In this document: one piece after another, positions 26,713-37,840 of the stretch
Numbering within the stretch: the first letter of the stretch is position 1
Layout: the number at the start of each line of letters is the position of its first letter
NCBI RefSeq assembly: GCF_036370855.1
Contig: NC_088102.1
Location: 70,751,601-70,815,600, forward strand
Length of the DNA: 64,000 bases
From: Dromaius novaehollandiae
Taxonomy: Eukaryota; Chordata; Aves; Casuariiformes; Dromaiidae
Direction: 5' to 3'
Notes under the pieces: model-generated
What the model was told of the DNA's origin: nothing
What the model saw: the letters and a program-made list of their open reading frames with translations, nothing else
Database searches by the model: none
Translations under genes and position numbers: made by a program

Positions 26713-29700
26713 GAGGCGGCCGAAGGAGGGGGAGGCAGGGCTGGCTGCTCCTCAGCTGCTGCTGCTAACTCCTGGCACAGCCGTGGTGACTGCCAGAAGG
26801 GAGGCATTTTCCTCTAATTCTTTCCTGTTTGGTCCCTCTCTCTGTGTCACGATCTCACAGGAGCTCCAGGAGATTAAGTAGGGCTGGAATTTTCCACAAG
26901 TGCTGTAAAATGTGTCCCCCTTAGGCACTGCGTGGTCCTCTCTTCCCTGGGTGTTCCTGTCTCCTTGGATCTGTGTGACCCCCCTCTGTACTCAATGTCT
27001 CCTTTGGAAACACCTGGCTCATGCTCCAGATCTCACAGATGTTTCTCTGTGGTGTTTCCCCACCTTCCTCATTGTCTCTTCTGTCCCTGGGCGAGTTTGT
27101 CATCTCTTCCAACTTGTGGTCTGGGTGCTGGGGACTTCCACTTTGCCACTGACTTTCTGTGTGTTCACTTTCTTTGCCACTTGCTTCTCCAGCAGTGCTT
27201 CTGGGCTGTCACTGCCCTTCCTCGCATGCTGCCCTGGGAAATGGAGCTCCTCACCTTTGTCCCCAGCCCAGAAAACTCTTTGCCTCTGTCTCTCCTGGGC
27301 TCACAGTCACAGGGCTCCCCTCAAGCCTTCATTCCTTTTTCTACCCCTAAGCTGTCCCTCACAACCATAACCATTTCTCTCTTCCCCCTTCTAGTGTGGG
27401 ATCCTTTTTCTTTCCTCTCAAGCCCACTTTTAAGAGACTTTTCTTCCATGAGCCTTTGAAGCAAGGTCCTTTCCCACCAGTTTAGCCTCTCTGTGGCATA
27501 CATCCTTCACGATGGGTATGGTACACGAAATGCTTTGCTGTTTGAAATGCAATGCGAGGCAGGCTCCTGGACCAGCAACTACATGCTTGTGGGCACAGGG
27601 CTTTGCCTCACCCACAGCTCTTCAGGACACCTCTGTGTCTTTCCATCCCCTTTCTGCCCACTCATTTGGGAATTTGTCTCTATTGTCCAAGGGGTGATTG
27701 GGCATGGTAATAGTATCTGCCAAATGGGGGTGGGAGTGCAGCTGTAAGAGGTATCACTCTGTTCCAAGTGAGCCAGGCCAGGCACATGGCAGGATTGTGG
27801 GGAAGGAAGGGAGATTTCATCAGGGTGCCTGTGGAGCGGGGAGCTGCACCCTAGGTGAGTCAGCTTGTCATGATGGATGGTCCTATGTCTTGGGTTTCTC
27901 CTGATGGTACTAAGCTCCTCTTTATCACTTTAGGCAATTAATGCCACCCCACAGAATCCGGTGGCCTTTCCAGAACTGGTGCTCAGCTCCCACTAACCCC
28001 TGGTGTGCCTAAGACACTTATATTTCCTCCAGTCAGTGGTTGCAGAGCTGCTACAGCTTACATGGGCTCCTAGAGACAATGAGATGCTGAGAGCCTTAAG
28101 CCAAGCCATGGCCCTATCTCAGCACCTGCACCCAACTTCATAGGTGTGCTCTGACCCTCCTGGTTTCTGTCATTTCGCCAGCCATGTGCCACTGTGAAGG
28201 GGGAGCGTAGGTCTGTCCTGCTATGTGCAAGAGGTTTGCCTGAGTGTGGGAGAAGTGCTGAGTGAGAAGAATATGTAGTGCTGTCTAGGAGGGCTCTGCT
28301 GGCTTCTACGGCTCCTCCTTGGAGAAGCATGCTTGAGCACACTGCCTTGATGTACTGGAGAAGTTGCTTTTGCCTCCTAACACTACCTTTCTTGGCATTT
28401 CACTCCTCTCTGGTTTAGGCAGCTGTCCAGCCAGCTTCCAAAAAACCCACCCTTAGGTACTAATGCTGTTCAAACACAGGAGAGCCTGGGACTTCTCCCC
28501 AGGTCTGGCTGCTCTGCAAGGCAGGAGCTGGGGTCCTGCGTGTACAATGTGCTGCGTGACCTTGGAGTGTGAAGTCCTCAGGGTGGGAGCTCTCCTGCGT
28601 CTGGGCAGCCTCTGGGTATAAGGCTGGGGCTGTTGTTCGGCTGGTATGTTACAGTCCGTTACTGGTCTGACTCTGCTCTCTCCGTGTTGAGATAACAACG
28701 TGAGCTGTGATACCACCGTGGGCTTTTGCTGACTGTCCTGTGTAGTTGTGGCTGCACAGGCCAGCAGCACAAAACACACAACACTTTGCTATGGGGAGGG
28801 AAGATCCCCACAGCTAGGAGTAGCCAGAGACCCAGGCTCCTCCGTGAGGTTCTCCAGGGTTGCAATGTGTGCTTTTCCACTGTTTTTTCTTCTTTTTTTT
28901 TTTTCCCAGAAAGAAGGCAGCAAGTCTCCAGTGAAAATAAATGAGGAGCTAGTTCTCATAACGTACCTTCTCTTTTGCCAGTCCCTCTGTGCTTATGTCT
29001 TGGACACTTCTTGTTTACCATCGTCATCATCAGGGTTTAGTATGTCTCAGCTGTGGGTTTCTGCTCTCTGTGTGGCTGAGCCTAGACAAGAGGATGTGGC
29101 CTTTCGCTGCTTCAGCAGATGCCACCTGGCATCTGTCTAATTTGGGATTTATGGTTCAGTTCCTGCAAATTGCTCTCAAGAGTGGGGAGATGAAGGTTTA
29201 AAGCATAGGACTCCGTGCCAGTATCTGAGGTCAGGTTTTATTTCTGATGTAGGTTGTGGTGTGCTGAATTACCTGCCCTCTGGTCCCAATCCCTTTTTTG
29301 GCAGAATGATAGGAACAATTCTCTCTCTCTCTTTTTTTTTTCTCCACTGAATTTGTTGAGGCTGAATGCCACTGCTCCTGCCTGCGGAGCGCTTGACCCA
29401 GGCTGGACTCTCTGGATGCCGTAATGAAAATAGGTGGGAATGGGGGGCTCCAACAGGCAACCCCATCCACGCATTGCTGCTCTTAGACATTGATTGTCTA
29501 AGGAAGGGACTGTTTTCTGATCTACCTGCCACCAAACACGTGGAGGCCTCCTGACCTCAGCCAGTCTCCGGGCAGAGGCTGCTCTGTACTGGATTACATG
29601 ACAGGCAGAAGGACATGGACACATATCTGATGAGGGATAAGTTGCTACAAATCCCATGCTATATGTAAGAACAGGCATAATTGCAAGGGAAAGGGATGGA

Positions 29701-31317
29701 CCTGGAGCACCTGGGCCTTATAAGGGTCCCTCTAGCATGAACCCCCTGCCATCACTGGGTGGCTGCAGCTCCCTGGCCCTGGGGCCTCCCCCGACAGGGA
29801 TGACTTGCTTTCAGGCAGGTAGGGGAGCAGTGCAGAAGGGAAACCGCAGCACGGTGCTTCTGCCGTGGGAGATAGCGGCCCGGCGGGAGAAGCGTGTGCA
29901 CGGGGGGGCCGCCGGGAGAGTCTCGCATTCAAGGTGTGGGACTAGATAGGGCTGTGTGTGCTGCTCACGGTCTTATCAGTGGCCGGAGGTTATCGCATGA
30001 GGGGTTGCCTCACTGGCTCAACAGTAATAAACCCATCTGACTGACTGATGGGGCATGTAGCTTTGTGCCTACCCATCCTCACTGTCACTGAGCAGCTCAG
30101 GGGGAAAAAAGAAGCATTTACCAGGTGCAAAATACCCCAGATGTCTTCCCTTTCCAAAGCCTTGGCCTGGGCCAAGAGCAAAGCAGGGGGCTGGTTCAGC
30201 ACCGGCACAGCTACCCCCGCATGAGCGGCATATGTCTGGGCTGGGGGAGAGGCCGGGAGCTGTGCCCGGGTCTTGCCGAGGTTCCTGGCCGCTGTCATCC
30301 CCAGCAGATCCCTTGCCGTTATCGGTTCTGTTTCAGAGCTGGGCTTGCTTCAAGGTCCCTGAAACCTCACTCCTAGGTTGGGGCCTTCTCCTGAAGGGCC
30401 CTTTTTTGGCCAGGATCTCAGGCATGCCAGAAAGATGAGGTTGTCCCACAGTAACAGGCTGGGATGTGGTCCCCAGGTGACTCAGGATAGCAAAAAACGT
30501 CTCTAAACACCCAAAGAGCTCTGAATGGGGGTAAGTGCCAAGAGGGCACACGGAGAGAAGCTCTGCCAGGACAGAGCCCAGCAGAGAGACAGGGAGATCA
30601 AGAAACCTTCATGCGATTCCCTGACTGCTGTCTCTCTAGCAGGTGATGAGCACAGGGGTCCACCTCATCCTTCAAGCCTTAGCAGGGATTTCCAAGCAAG
30701 GGCCCTGCTCCAGGGTTTGGGCCTCCCCTTCAGAGGGGTATCTGGAGAGGAGGAATTTATGGATGGGCAGGCTGAGATTGTTCTTGATGGCCCTAGTGCC
30801 TGGGCCCGCATCCCTCACACGGCAGTGGGACAAAAATGGTTCATGTGAGGCATTTGCTGGAGCTGTTGGGAGTGTGCTGCTCCCTGAACTTGGATTTTCC
30901 TCCGGATCCCCATGGATGAGGGCCAGCAAAAGAAATTACCCCAGTGGTTCAGGCGTCCCAACATGAAACAGCAAAACCCCAAGTGTCCGGATCTTCACAG
31001 AGGGATGTGCTGGCATCTGGGGAACTCTGCTGCCCTCCTCTGAGAGTAACTCAGTTGGCAGCTCATGTGGCTCAGAGCTTCTGTAAGAAATGCATAAAAA
31101 ATGCGTGGGATTTAATATGAAAGTAAATAGCTGAGGGGCTACCAGTGTGGCAGTGCTGCTTGGGTCTCTTTTCATGTCCCTGTGGCCTCTGTCCTTCCTG
31201 GCCTTGAGCAAAATGCCGGTCTGAAAGCCTGCCTTGCACAGAAGCAGGGGAAGAAGTGAAGGGGCCCTTATATACACGTTCAGTCTCACAGCTCTTGTAG
31301 CGTCCTTGTAGGCCCTG

Positions 31318-31360
31318 GAATCGTTCTCGATATCTCCATTTTAGAGATGCAGACTGAGTT
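31318..31360 (-). repeat. Possible MIR/CORE-SINE relic
   Basis: CTCCATTTTAGAGATGCAGA followed by CTGAG resembles the complement of the MIR-type tail, which reads roughly 'cccattttacagatgggga aactgag'. Only about 40 bp is alignable by eye, so this is a weak call. Confidence 0.35.
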
Positions 31361-32613
31361 ACTGTGATGGGAAATGAAACCCCTCTGTGGGGACCCTAAA
31401 GCCCCATTCAGTGCACTGAGTGAATTTTGTTAGCTGCAGCCGTGTCTGGGAAGGGGACGGTGCCCTCCCCACAGTCCCCCAGGGAATAACAAGTGTTTTT
31501 CTCAGAAGGACGTGGTGGGACCCAAAGTTTGGTGAAATCCCTTTCCCTTCTCCAGTTTCAGTCTGAGAGAGCAGAGATGGAGAGGCAGCTGGCAAGCAGA
31601 TGTAAAACAAAAACAAAGTACTGTGGAAAGTATCTGAGGAAGTGCTGCTTTGCACAGGCAGGATTTACTCTGAGGTTTGAACTGGCTGCGAAGCTTTGCA
31701 AAGGATGCAGCGGCTGTCACTGTTTTCGTGAGGACCCTCAGGCTTCCTCCCCTTCACGTTGCAGGATCCAGCACAAATTCAGTGCTGTCTGGGGGGGGGA
31801 AGCCCCCTGAGAGCTGGGGGCATATTAAGGATGCTGCCTGCTCCCTGGCTGGCACTCAGGAGCTCAGTTGGTAATTTCTTTCTTTGCGGACCATGAGCCG
31901 TTCTGATATAGGGAGAAGGGAGCTCGTTGCTGTAGCAGAGGGGGCCGTGTCTCTGCCAAGTCCCTATACCTTTTTTCCAGCTCTGTGAAAGTCAGAGCCG
32001 TGTGGCAGCACTGAGCTCAGTTCTCCTGCGAGGCAGAGCTGACAGCACGTGCGTAAGTGGCTGTTTGTCTGGGATGGCACTGACGAAGCTGTGGGATGTC
32101 TGGGAATCCTGGACAAATAGCTCAGGAGATGGACAGACAGACTGTAGCTCACTGGACTTTTTTGCCTGCACTCCTTAATACACCTAGATAAATCTCTGCC
32201 TGGGAGAGCTCAGCAGTACAAAAGCATTACACCTACCTATTGCTTTGGGGTTTCAGTACCAGGCTCTGTTTTTCCTTCCAACTCTGTTCCTCTGTGTGCC
32301 AGTCTCTTCCTGCACCCTGTATTTTCAGTTTGGGGGCCTGGAGAGTTTAGAGGGTGACACATCTCTCCCTCCCCCTCTGATGTTTTACTGAGTTTTGAGT
32401 TCAGTTTGCACAGGCATAAAAAGGGGGAAAGAGTCCTTAGCTGGGTCCCCCTCTCCTTGCCTTAGCCAGCATGGCAGGGATTAAGGATCATCACTGCCTC
32501 CTTGCAAATGTTGGGGGAAGGATGCTGGACTGAGACGTTTCCGTTTGGATAAACAGTAACCAAATCACCCTGCAGAAAGGAAGACTTTAGTAAAAAGCCG
32601 AGGGATGCTCCTC

Positions 32614-32633
32614 CTCTCTCTCTCTCTCTCTCT
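32614..32633. repeat. CT dinucleotide microsatellite
   Basis: About ten uninterrupted CT units followed by GGG. No gene is nearby. Confidence 0.9.
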
Positions 32634-33749
32634 GGGTTTTCCAGCTGCTCTTTTTCCTTTTCCATCCGGTTTCTCGTCCCCTGGGTTCAGACTGATCCCT
32701 TCTGAAGGATGCTAGGCATAAGGTTGCTCCCTGTCAGCTGTCTGCAGCTGAGAACAGGCAGGGATCAGCGGTGTTTCCAGTGGGTCTCTGCACGGTGCTA
32801 CAGCGTGGCTGTTCCTAGCCAGCCCCTGTCTGAGCAATGGGGCACTGCTGCCCCACCAGGCCAGCCCTCTCCGCTCTTCTGGCTCTCAGTGCGGGGCTGA
32901 GCATTATGCTTTCAGTCTTTTCCTTTCCCCCTGCTTGCCCTGATCCCCTCCCTGCCTGAGGCAGATCCCCTCCCCGAAATCAGAGATCCTAGGGCCAGGG
33001 ATCCCAGAGGACTCTTGCTGAAGCTCTTCCAGCTGGTTGAGCAAACATGCTGCACAGCTGGCCGAGGCAGGAGGGGAGCGAGTGGGCGGATGAAGCCTGG
33101 CGTTTTAGATCCCTTTTATTTTCATGGCAATAACATCCGGTCTGGGTTTGCTGGCTCAGGGGTGCAGCTCCCAGTACAGCTTTCCGAGCGCTAAGATAAC
33201 CCACTGTTCCTTCTTCTTCTCGTGGCCTGTGTCATTTGTTTGTCATAGGATTTGAATCTATGAGCAGAGCAAAGTGGGCCTGGACCCCTCTCCTGTGTCT
33301 GGGAAGCATCTGTGCCGGGCAGGGCACCAGACCTTGGGGAGCTGTTTTTGCTCCACAGTGCAGCCCTGCACCTTGTTTGTATGAAACTCAGGATTTTGAG
33401 TCCTGCTCTGCACTTATGACCCATTCAGAGGCAGGTGTGGACGCTCTGGGGTGGGCGATAAGAAGGATCAGCGTGGTGCCGCAACTGGTGTCCCTGGGTC
33501 GGAGGAAGCCAGAGGAAGGGTTTGGGGAGGAGGGGGGCTCCTTTCCTTTGTGAAGGAGGAGACATGGGGAGCAAAGGCCCTCATGGGCGACTCTCAAGAC
33601 GACAGAGAAAGCGTTAGCAAGATGATTCTTTGCCAGGAGGAGATGGGATGACGAGAACCAAAAGAAAACTGAGGATTGGACAGGGCTGGATCCCCCTGGG
33701 GAGAATGAGCGCATGGAACAAGCGATGATGGAGGCCAGCAGCCTGGCAA

Positions 33750-34388
33750 GCTGGAACTGAGAGTGCTGGGGGAGCTGGCTGATGTCATTGCAAGGCCACT
33801 CAATCATCTTTGAAAGGTCACGGCGATCAGGAGAGGTCCCTGAGGAGTGGAAGAAAGCAAATATCACTCCAGCTTTCAAAAAGGGCAAGAAGGAGGACCC
33901 AGGGAACTACAGACCAGTCAGCCTCACCTCGATCCCTGGAAAGGTGATGGAGCAGCTAATCCTGGATACTACTTCCGAGCATATGAAGGAAGAGAAGACG
34001 ATCCTCATGTGAGGAAAGGCTGAGAGAGCTGGGACTGTTCAGCCTGGAGAAGACAAGACTGGGGGGGGGATCTTATCAGTGTATAAGTATCTGAAGGGAG
34101 GGTATAAAGAAGATGGGGCCAGACTCTTGTCAGTGGTGCCCAGTGCTAGGAGGAGAGGCAACGGGCACAGGAAGCTCCGTCTGACCAGAAGGAAAAACTT
34201 CTTTCCTGTGAGGGTGACAGAGCCCTGCAACAGGCTGCCCAGAGGGGTTGTGGAGTCTCCATCCTTGGAGATGCTCAAAAGCCTTCTGGATAGGGTCCTG
34301 GGCAACGTGCTCTAGGTGACCCTGTTTGAGCAGGGGCGTTGGACTAGATGATCTCCAGAGGTGCCTTCCAACCTCAAGCGTTCTGTGG
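33750..34388 (+). mobile_element. CR1 LINE fragment, internally deleted, 5'-truncated
   Basis: The left part (about 33750-34000) encodes a piece of the CR1 reverse transcriptase, readable as EEWKKANITPAFKKG, then EDPGNYRPVSLTSIPGKVME. The frame then jumps, near 34000, to the CR1 3' region starting GAGGAAAGGCTGAGAG and running through the motif GGACTAGATGATCTCCAGAG. It finishes with TTCTGTG, a remnant of the CR1 terminal octamer. The rest of the reverse transcriptase is missing, so the copy is dead. CR1 is the dominant LINE of birds and other sauropsids. The left boundary is approximate and I saw no clear target-site duplication. Confidence 0.92.
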
Positions 34389-37300
34389 GAGGAGGGAAGT
34401 GAGAGGCAGGGGATGACTAGGTACAAGTGAGAGAGCAGGGGTAATGGGAGTGGGGGAAGATGCGATAGAGAACAAAAAGGGGGGGTGATTAAAAATGTCT
34501 GTGACAGTGGGGAGGACCATGACAGGGCTTCTGCAAGCGTTCGTGTCTTGTTGGGAGCCTTGCAGGAGGCAAAATGGGGTTTATGACACTTCACTGCCCA
34601 GAGGTCAGAGATATTTCAGCTTCTGTGAAACAAATGGGAAACGAGGTGGGAGAGAGCCGGTAGCTTATGTGGTGCCAGATGAGAGTGCTGGGTCAGAGCT
34701 TCCAATTGCACTGAGTCTTTAATGCTGTCTGTAGTTTTGTTGGCCTCCCTTAATACCGGAGAAGGGAGTGGGGTACATGTATCTCACCAACTGATGGGTT
34801 GGACACTTGAGGCCCAGCTCCCTGGGAGCAGCTAGCCTTGTGCAAAAGCATGGGGAAGGCAGCAGCCCTTCCCACCTCATGGCAGCTTGAACCACACCCC
34901 GCAGCCCAGGAGTGATATGAGCTTGGTTTTGCTCTGCTGGGTCGCCCCTCTGTGCTCTCGCCCCGTTCATCTGGTTATGGAGGGACCCAGCGTCTGTCCA
35001 GGCTTTGCCATGGAGCTGCCTGTCCTTTGGGGAGCACACAGCACACTTTGGGGGCAAGTGTCTCTGCACGGGGCTTGGATTCGGCTTCCCCAGCTCACCC
35101 TCTCTTAATGCTTCTTGTCTGTGTTATCAATGCTCTTCCTTCCTGCCTTTGTTGCATCCTGGAAGGAGTTCTGCCTCTCCAATCTGAGGACCCTCTGTCC
35201 CTGCTAACCAGACCTTTGGAGCTAGTAACTGCAAGAACGAATTAGTTCTAGTGCTGCCTTGCAAAGCTGAATATCTTTCCTCTCTTCCCAAAAGTTCCCT
35301 GAAGATAACAAAGGTTGAAGCCATAGGGATAAAGCTCTGAGACACTGGGCTCTGGGACATCAGAGCATAGAGTTGGCCTCAGTTGTCACTTTGGATCCTG
35401 GCCGTGAGGCAGAGCGCGGTGGCACTGGCTGTTGAGCCACGCTGTAGGTGACATGGACTCCCAGGAGAGGCTGGGACAGGGAATTGCCCCCCATGTGGTA
35501 TCCACAGCAGGGCTTTGCCATGGGCACAGGGATTGCTGGGTCTAACTTGCCTGCCTTGTGTCTGGGAGCGAGGCAGGAGAGGGGGCAGCTGAGGCCAGGG
35601 GAGGAGCTACCCCTGTGTCCGAAGGCTCTGAGGGGATACCACGGCGTGGAGGAAAGCCCAGGGTAGCAGCAAGGTAGGAAGCAATGGAAGAATTTGGGGA
35701 AAGATTGCAGGGGAAAACATACTGTGAGGGCCGGGATAACTTCTGGTCCAGTGGTGGCACTGCTGGCCAAAATTGCAGTCCTGTCAATCCAGAGGTGGTT
35801 GTGGAAGCCACTGTGGGACCGGGGTAACAGCAGGAGTGTTTTGCCATTTTTATTCCTGGTGGGCAGGGGTGGACAACAGACTACGCGCTCCCTGGGGCAG
35901 CTTGCTGGGTAGGGGGAACCCCAAGGTGCTACAAGCCTGCCAGGCACTTCAGTGATAGCTGTCTGTGTGCCTGTAGGTGATGCCTCAGGGAGAGGGTGAA
36001 CTTGCTAGAACCGTGGCTCCTCTTGATTTCAGAGGCTCGCTGCAGTGTGGCTTGGTCTTCCCCAAATGCCCCAGGCACTGAGCGCTCACTTCTGGGGCTG
36101 AGTTTTTTTGCCCCTCTGTGCTGTCAGGCCAGGGCAAGGGAGGAAAAAGCATTCCCTGGGCAAAAAGTCTCCTCCACATGTGTGATGGTGCAGGGGGAAG
36201 GAGAATGAGTGGACAGAGTGTGATGTGCGTTCCCAATGCTTTGCAGAGAGGCAGTAAATTGGTGTGGCTGCGTGACTATTGGAAGAGCTGCCCTGCTCGC
36301 TCAGCCTCCCACAGACCAGGAGTGCAAGGATGAGCTAGCTAAAAATCGCGGCCATGATATCCAAAGTCCAAAGCTCAGTAACAGTGAGGCCAACTCATCT
36401 CACTCAGGGAAGGTTATGGAAACGCCAGTGCTTTCCCTGGATGCTGGGAGTTTAAAAATCCTGGTCCAGCCCCAGCATTGCCTTGGACCATGCCGCTAAC
36501 AGGAGCAGCCAGTTCTCCTACCCATCCACGCAGCTGCCACCAGCTGGGTTTCCCCCATCCTTTCCTCCTCCTCTACATTACTGCTTTTTTATGTTCCAGA
36601 CTTTCCTACTGAGCCCACAGAGCTGTTTCAGCAGGAGTCTGAGGGGATGCTCTGTGCCAGGCGGGATGAGGCAAGTGTGAGGGCGTTGGCGGTTGCCCTT
36701 CCAGCTGTAATCGCAGTGAGATCTGCTTGCACACAGCTGCTTCCCCTGCACCAGCATCACGGCAGGGATCGTCTCTCTTTGCTTCTCCAAAGCTTGGCTT
36801 TACAGGGAGGCTTTTCACTAACCCCAGCGGTGCACACCTTGGACGTCTTGAGTCGGGACCCACAAAATCAGGACACTGACTTAGAAATTCTTGGATTTGT
36901 GCTTTTGATGACTATCCACTGGGCCTTTCATACTCTTCCCTGCAATCCTAAGGTCTAGAAACGTTGCCTAGTTTCTATCACTAGGAGCTGAGATTGGCAT
37001 GATTTCCCGTTCCAGAAGCTGGAGGAAAACATTAAGTATCACAAGACTGATAAAACCATTGTATTTTGCAACCTTGTTGTCCTACCCCTGGGCAAGGAAA
37101 CAACCTGCCTCGAAGTACAGAACCCTTTCTGTATCCCCAACCTGGGAGCTATGACCTTGTGTCAACTGCTGAGACAGCAGCTGAATTTCCGCTTGGGACG
37201 GAGCGTTACTCGGTGACCTGGGGAGAACAGCTTCGTCCCCACTTGCCTCTCCGGGTGAGGATACGGCTTCTTTCTGCCAGTCTTGCCCATGGCGCAGCCA

Positions 37301-37439
37301 GCGCTGGGCTGCAGGAGAGGCCTGGCAGGGGCTGCAACGGGGCCGGATTTGGCTCCGCACCCCGAGTCTGGACGTTGACTGGGACACAACGCAACTGAAA
37401 AGACTCCCACGCGGCGACAGCAGTAAAACACGTTAAAAA
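34389..37439. other. Intergenic spacer between the CR1 element and the RAB3IL1 CpG island
   Basis: No coding exon, RNA gene or clear repeat is recognised. Open frames up to 195 codons exist (35360-35947, minus strand) but have no family resemblance and no exon structure. Composition rises in GC only close to 37.4 kb. Confidence 0.55.
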
Positions 37440-37481
37440 GCAGCCGTTGCTCCCCCCGAGACGCCGGGCACCGCCGCCCCC

Positions 37482-37538
37482 CCAACGGCCGCCCCTCCAA
37501 CGGCCGCCCCTCCAACGGCCGCCCCTCCAACGGCCGCC
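37482..37538. repeat. 15-bp minisatellite, 3.8 copies, carrying CAACGG
   Basis: The unit CCAACGGCCGCCCCT repeats at 37482, 37497 and 37512, with a partial copy at 37527. Copies are identical. Each contains CAACGG, which fits the MYB core YAACKG. Further CCGTTG words lie at 37444-37449 and 37621-37626 on the other strand. Confidence 0.9.
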
Positions 37539-37639
37539 AGCAGCGCGGCCCCGCCCCCCCCGCGCTCCCTGAGGGCGCTGCGCGCGGGGCGGCGCCCTGG
37601 AGGCGCACGCGCGCCTGCGGCCGTTGGAGCGGCGCCGCG

Positions 37640-37684
37640 GTCACGTGGCACCGCCCGCCGCCGCCCCGCCCCGCCCCGCCCCGC
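37640..37684. promoter_or_regulatory. RAB3IL1: E-box GTCACGTG plus GC-box array
   Basis: GTCACGTG at 37640-37647 matches the bHLH-ZIP site used by USF and MITF/TFE factors. It is followed by repeated CCGCCCCGCC at 37651-37684, typical SP/KLF sites. The arrangement is normal for a TATA-less core promoter. Which factor binds cannot be told from sequence. Confidence 0.5.
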
Positions 37685-37735
37685 GGCGGGCGCGTCCTTC
37701 AGGCGGTGCCGCAGAGCCGGGCACGGCTGCGGGCC

Positions 37736-37801
37736 ATGGGGGCGGCGGCGGCGGCGGCGGCAGCGGCGCTCACTCCTCCTCCTCCACCGCCGCCGCCGTG
37801 A
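37736..37801 (+). other. Upstream ORF encoding Ala and Pro runs
   Basis: An ATG in strong context (G at -3, G at +4) opens a 21-codon frame. It encodes Met-Gly, nine Ala from GCG repeats, Leu-Thr and eight Pro, then TGA. It ends 39 nt before the proposed RAB3IL1 start at 37841. If the transcript begins upstream of 37736, this ORF would be met first by scanning ribosomes. It could also be a by-product of GCG/CCG repeat tracts. Confidence 0.5.
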
Positions 37802-37840
37802 GGAGCGGCGCCTTGTGGTGCGGTGCCGGCGGGACCCAGC

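Larger units (their letters stand above)
26714..33749. other. Intergenic spacer between BEST1 and RAB3IL1, proximal part
   Basis: No gene is recognised on either strand. Open frames reach about 175 codons (26932-27459, plus strand) but are driven by C/T-rich composition and match no family I know. The stretch holds a possible SINE relic at 31318-31360 and a CT dinucleotide repeat at 32614-32633. BEST1 promoter or enhancer DNA is expected at the left edge. Confidence 0.55.

Noticed and set aside
29197-29300. Possible MIR-like head (AAGCATAGGACTCCGTG and following)
   Set aside because: The resemblance is too patchy by eye to support a repeat call.
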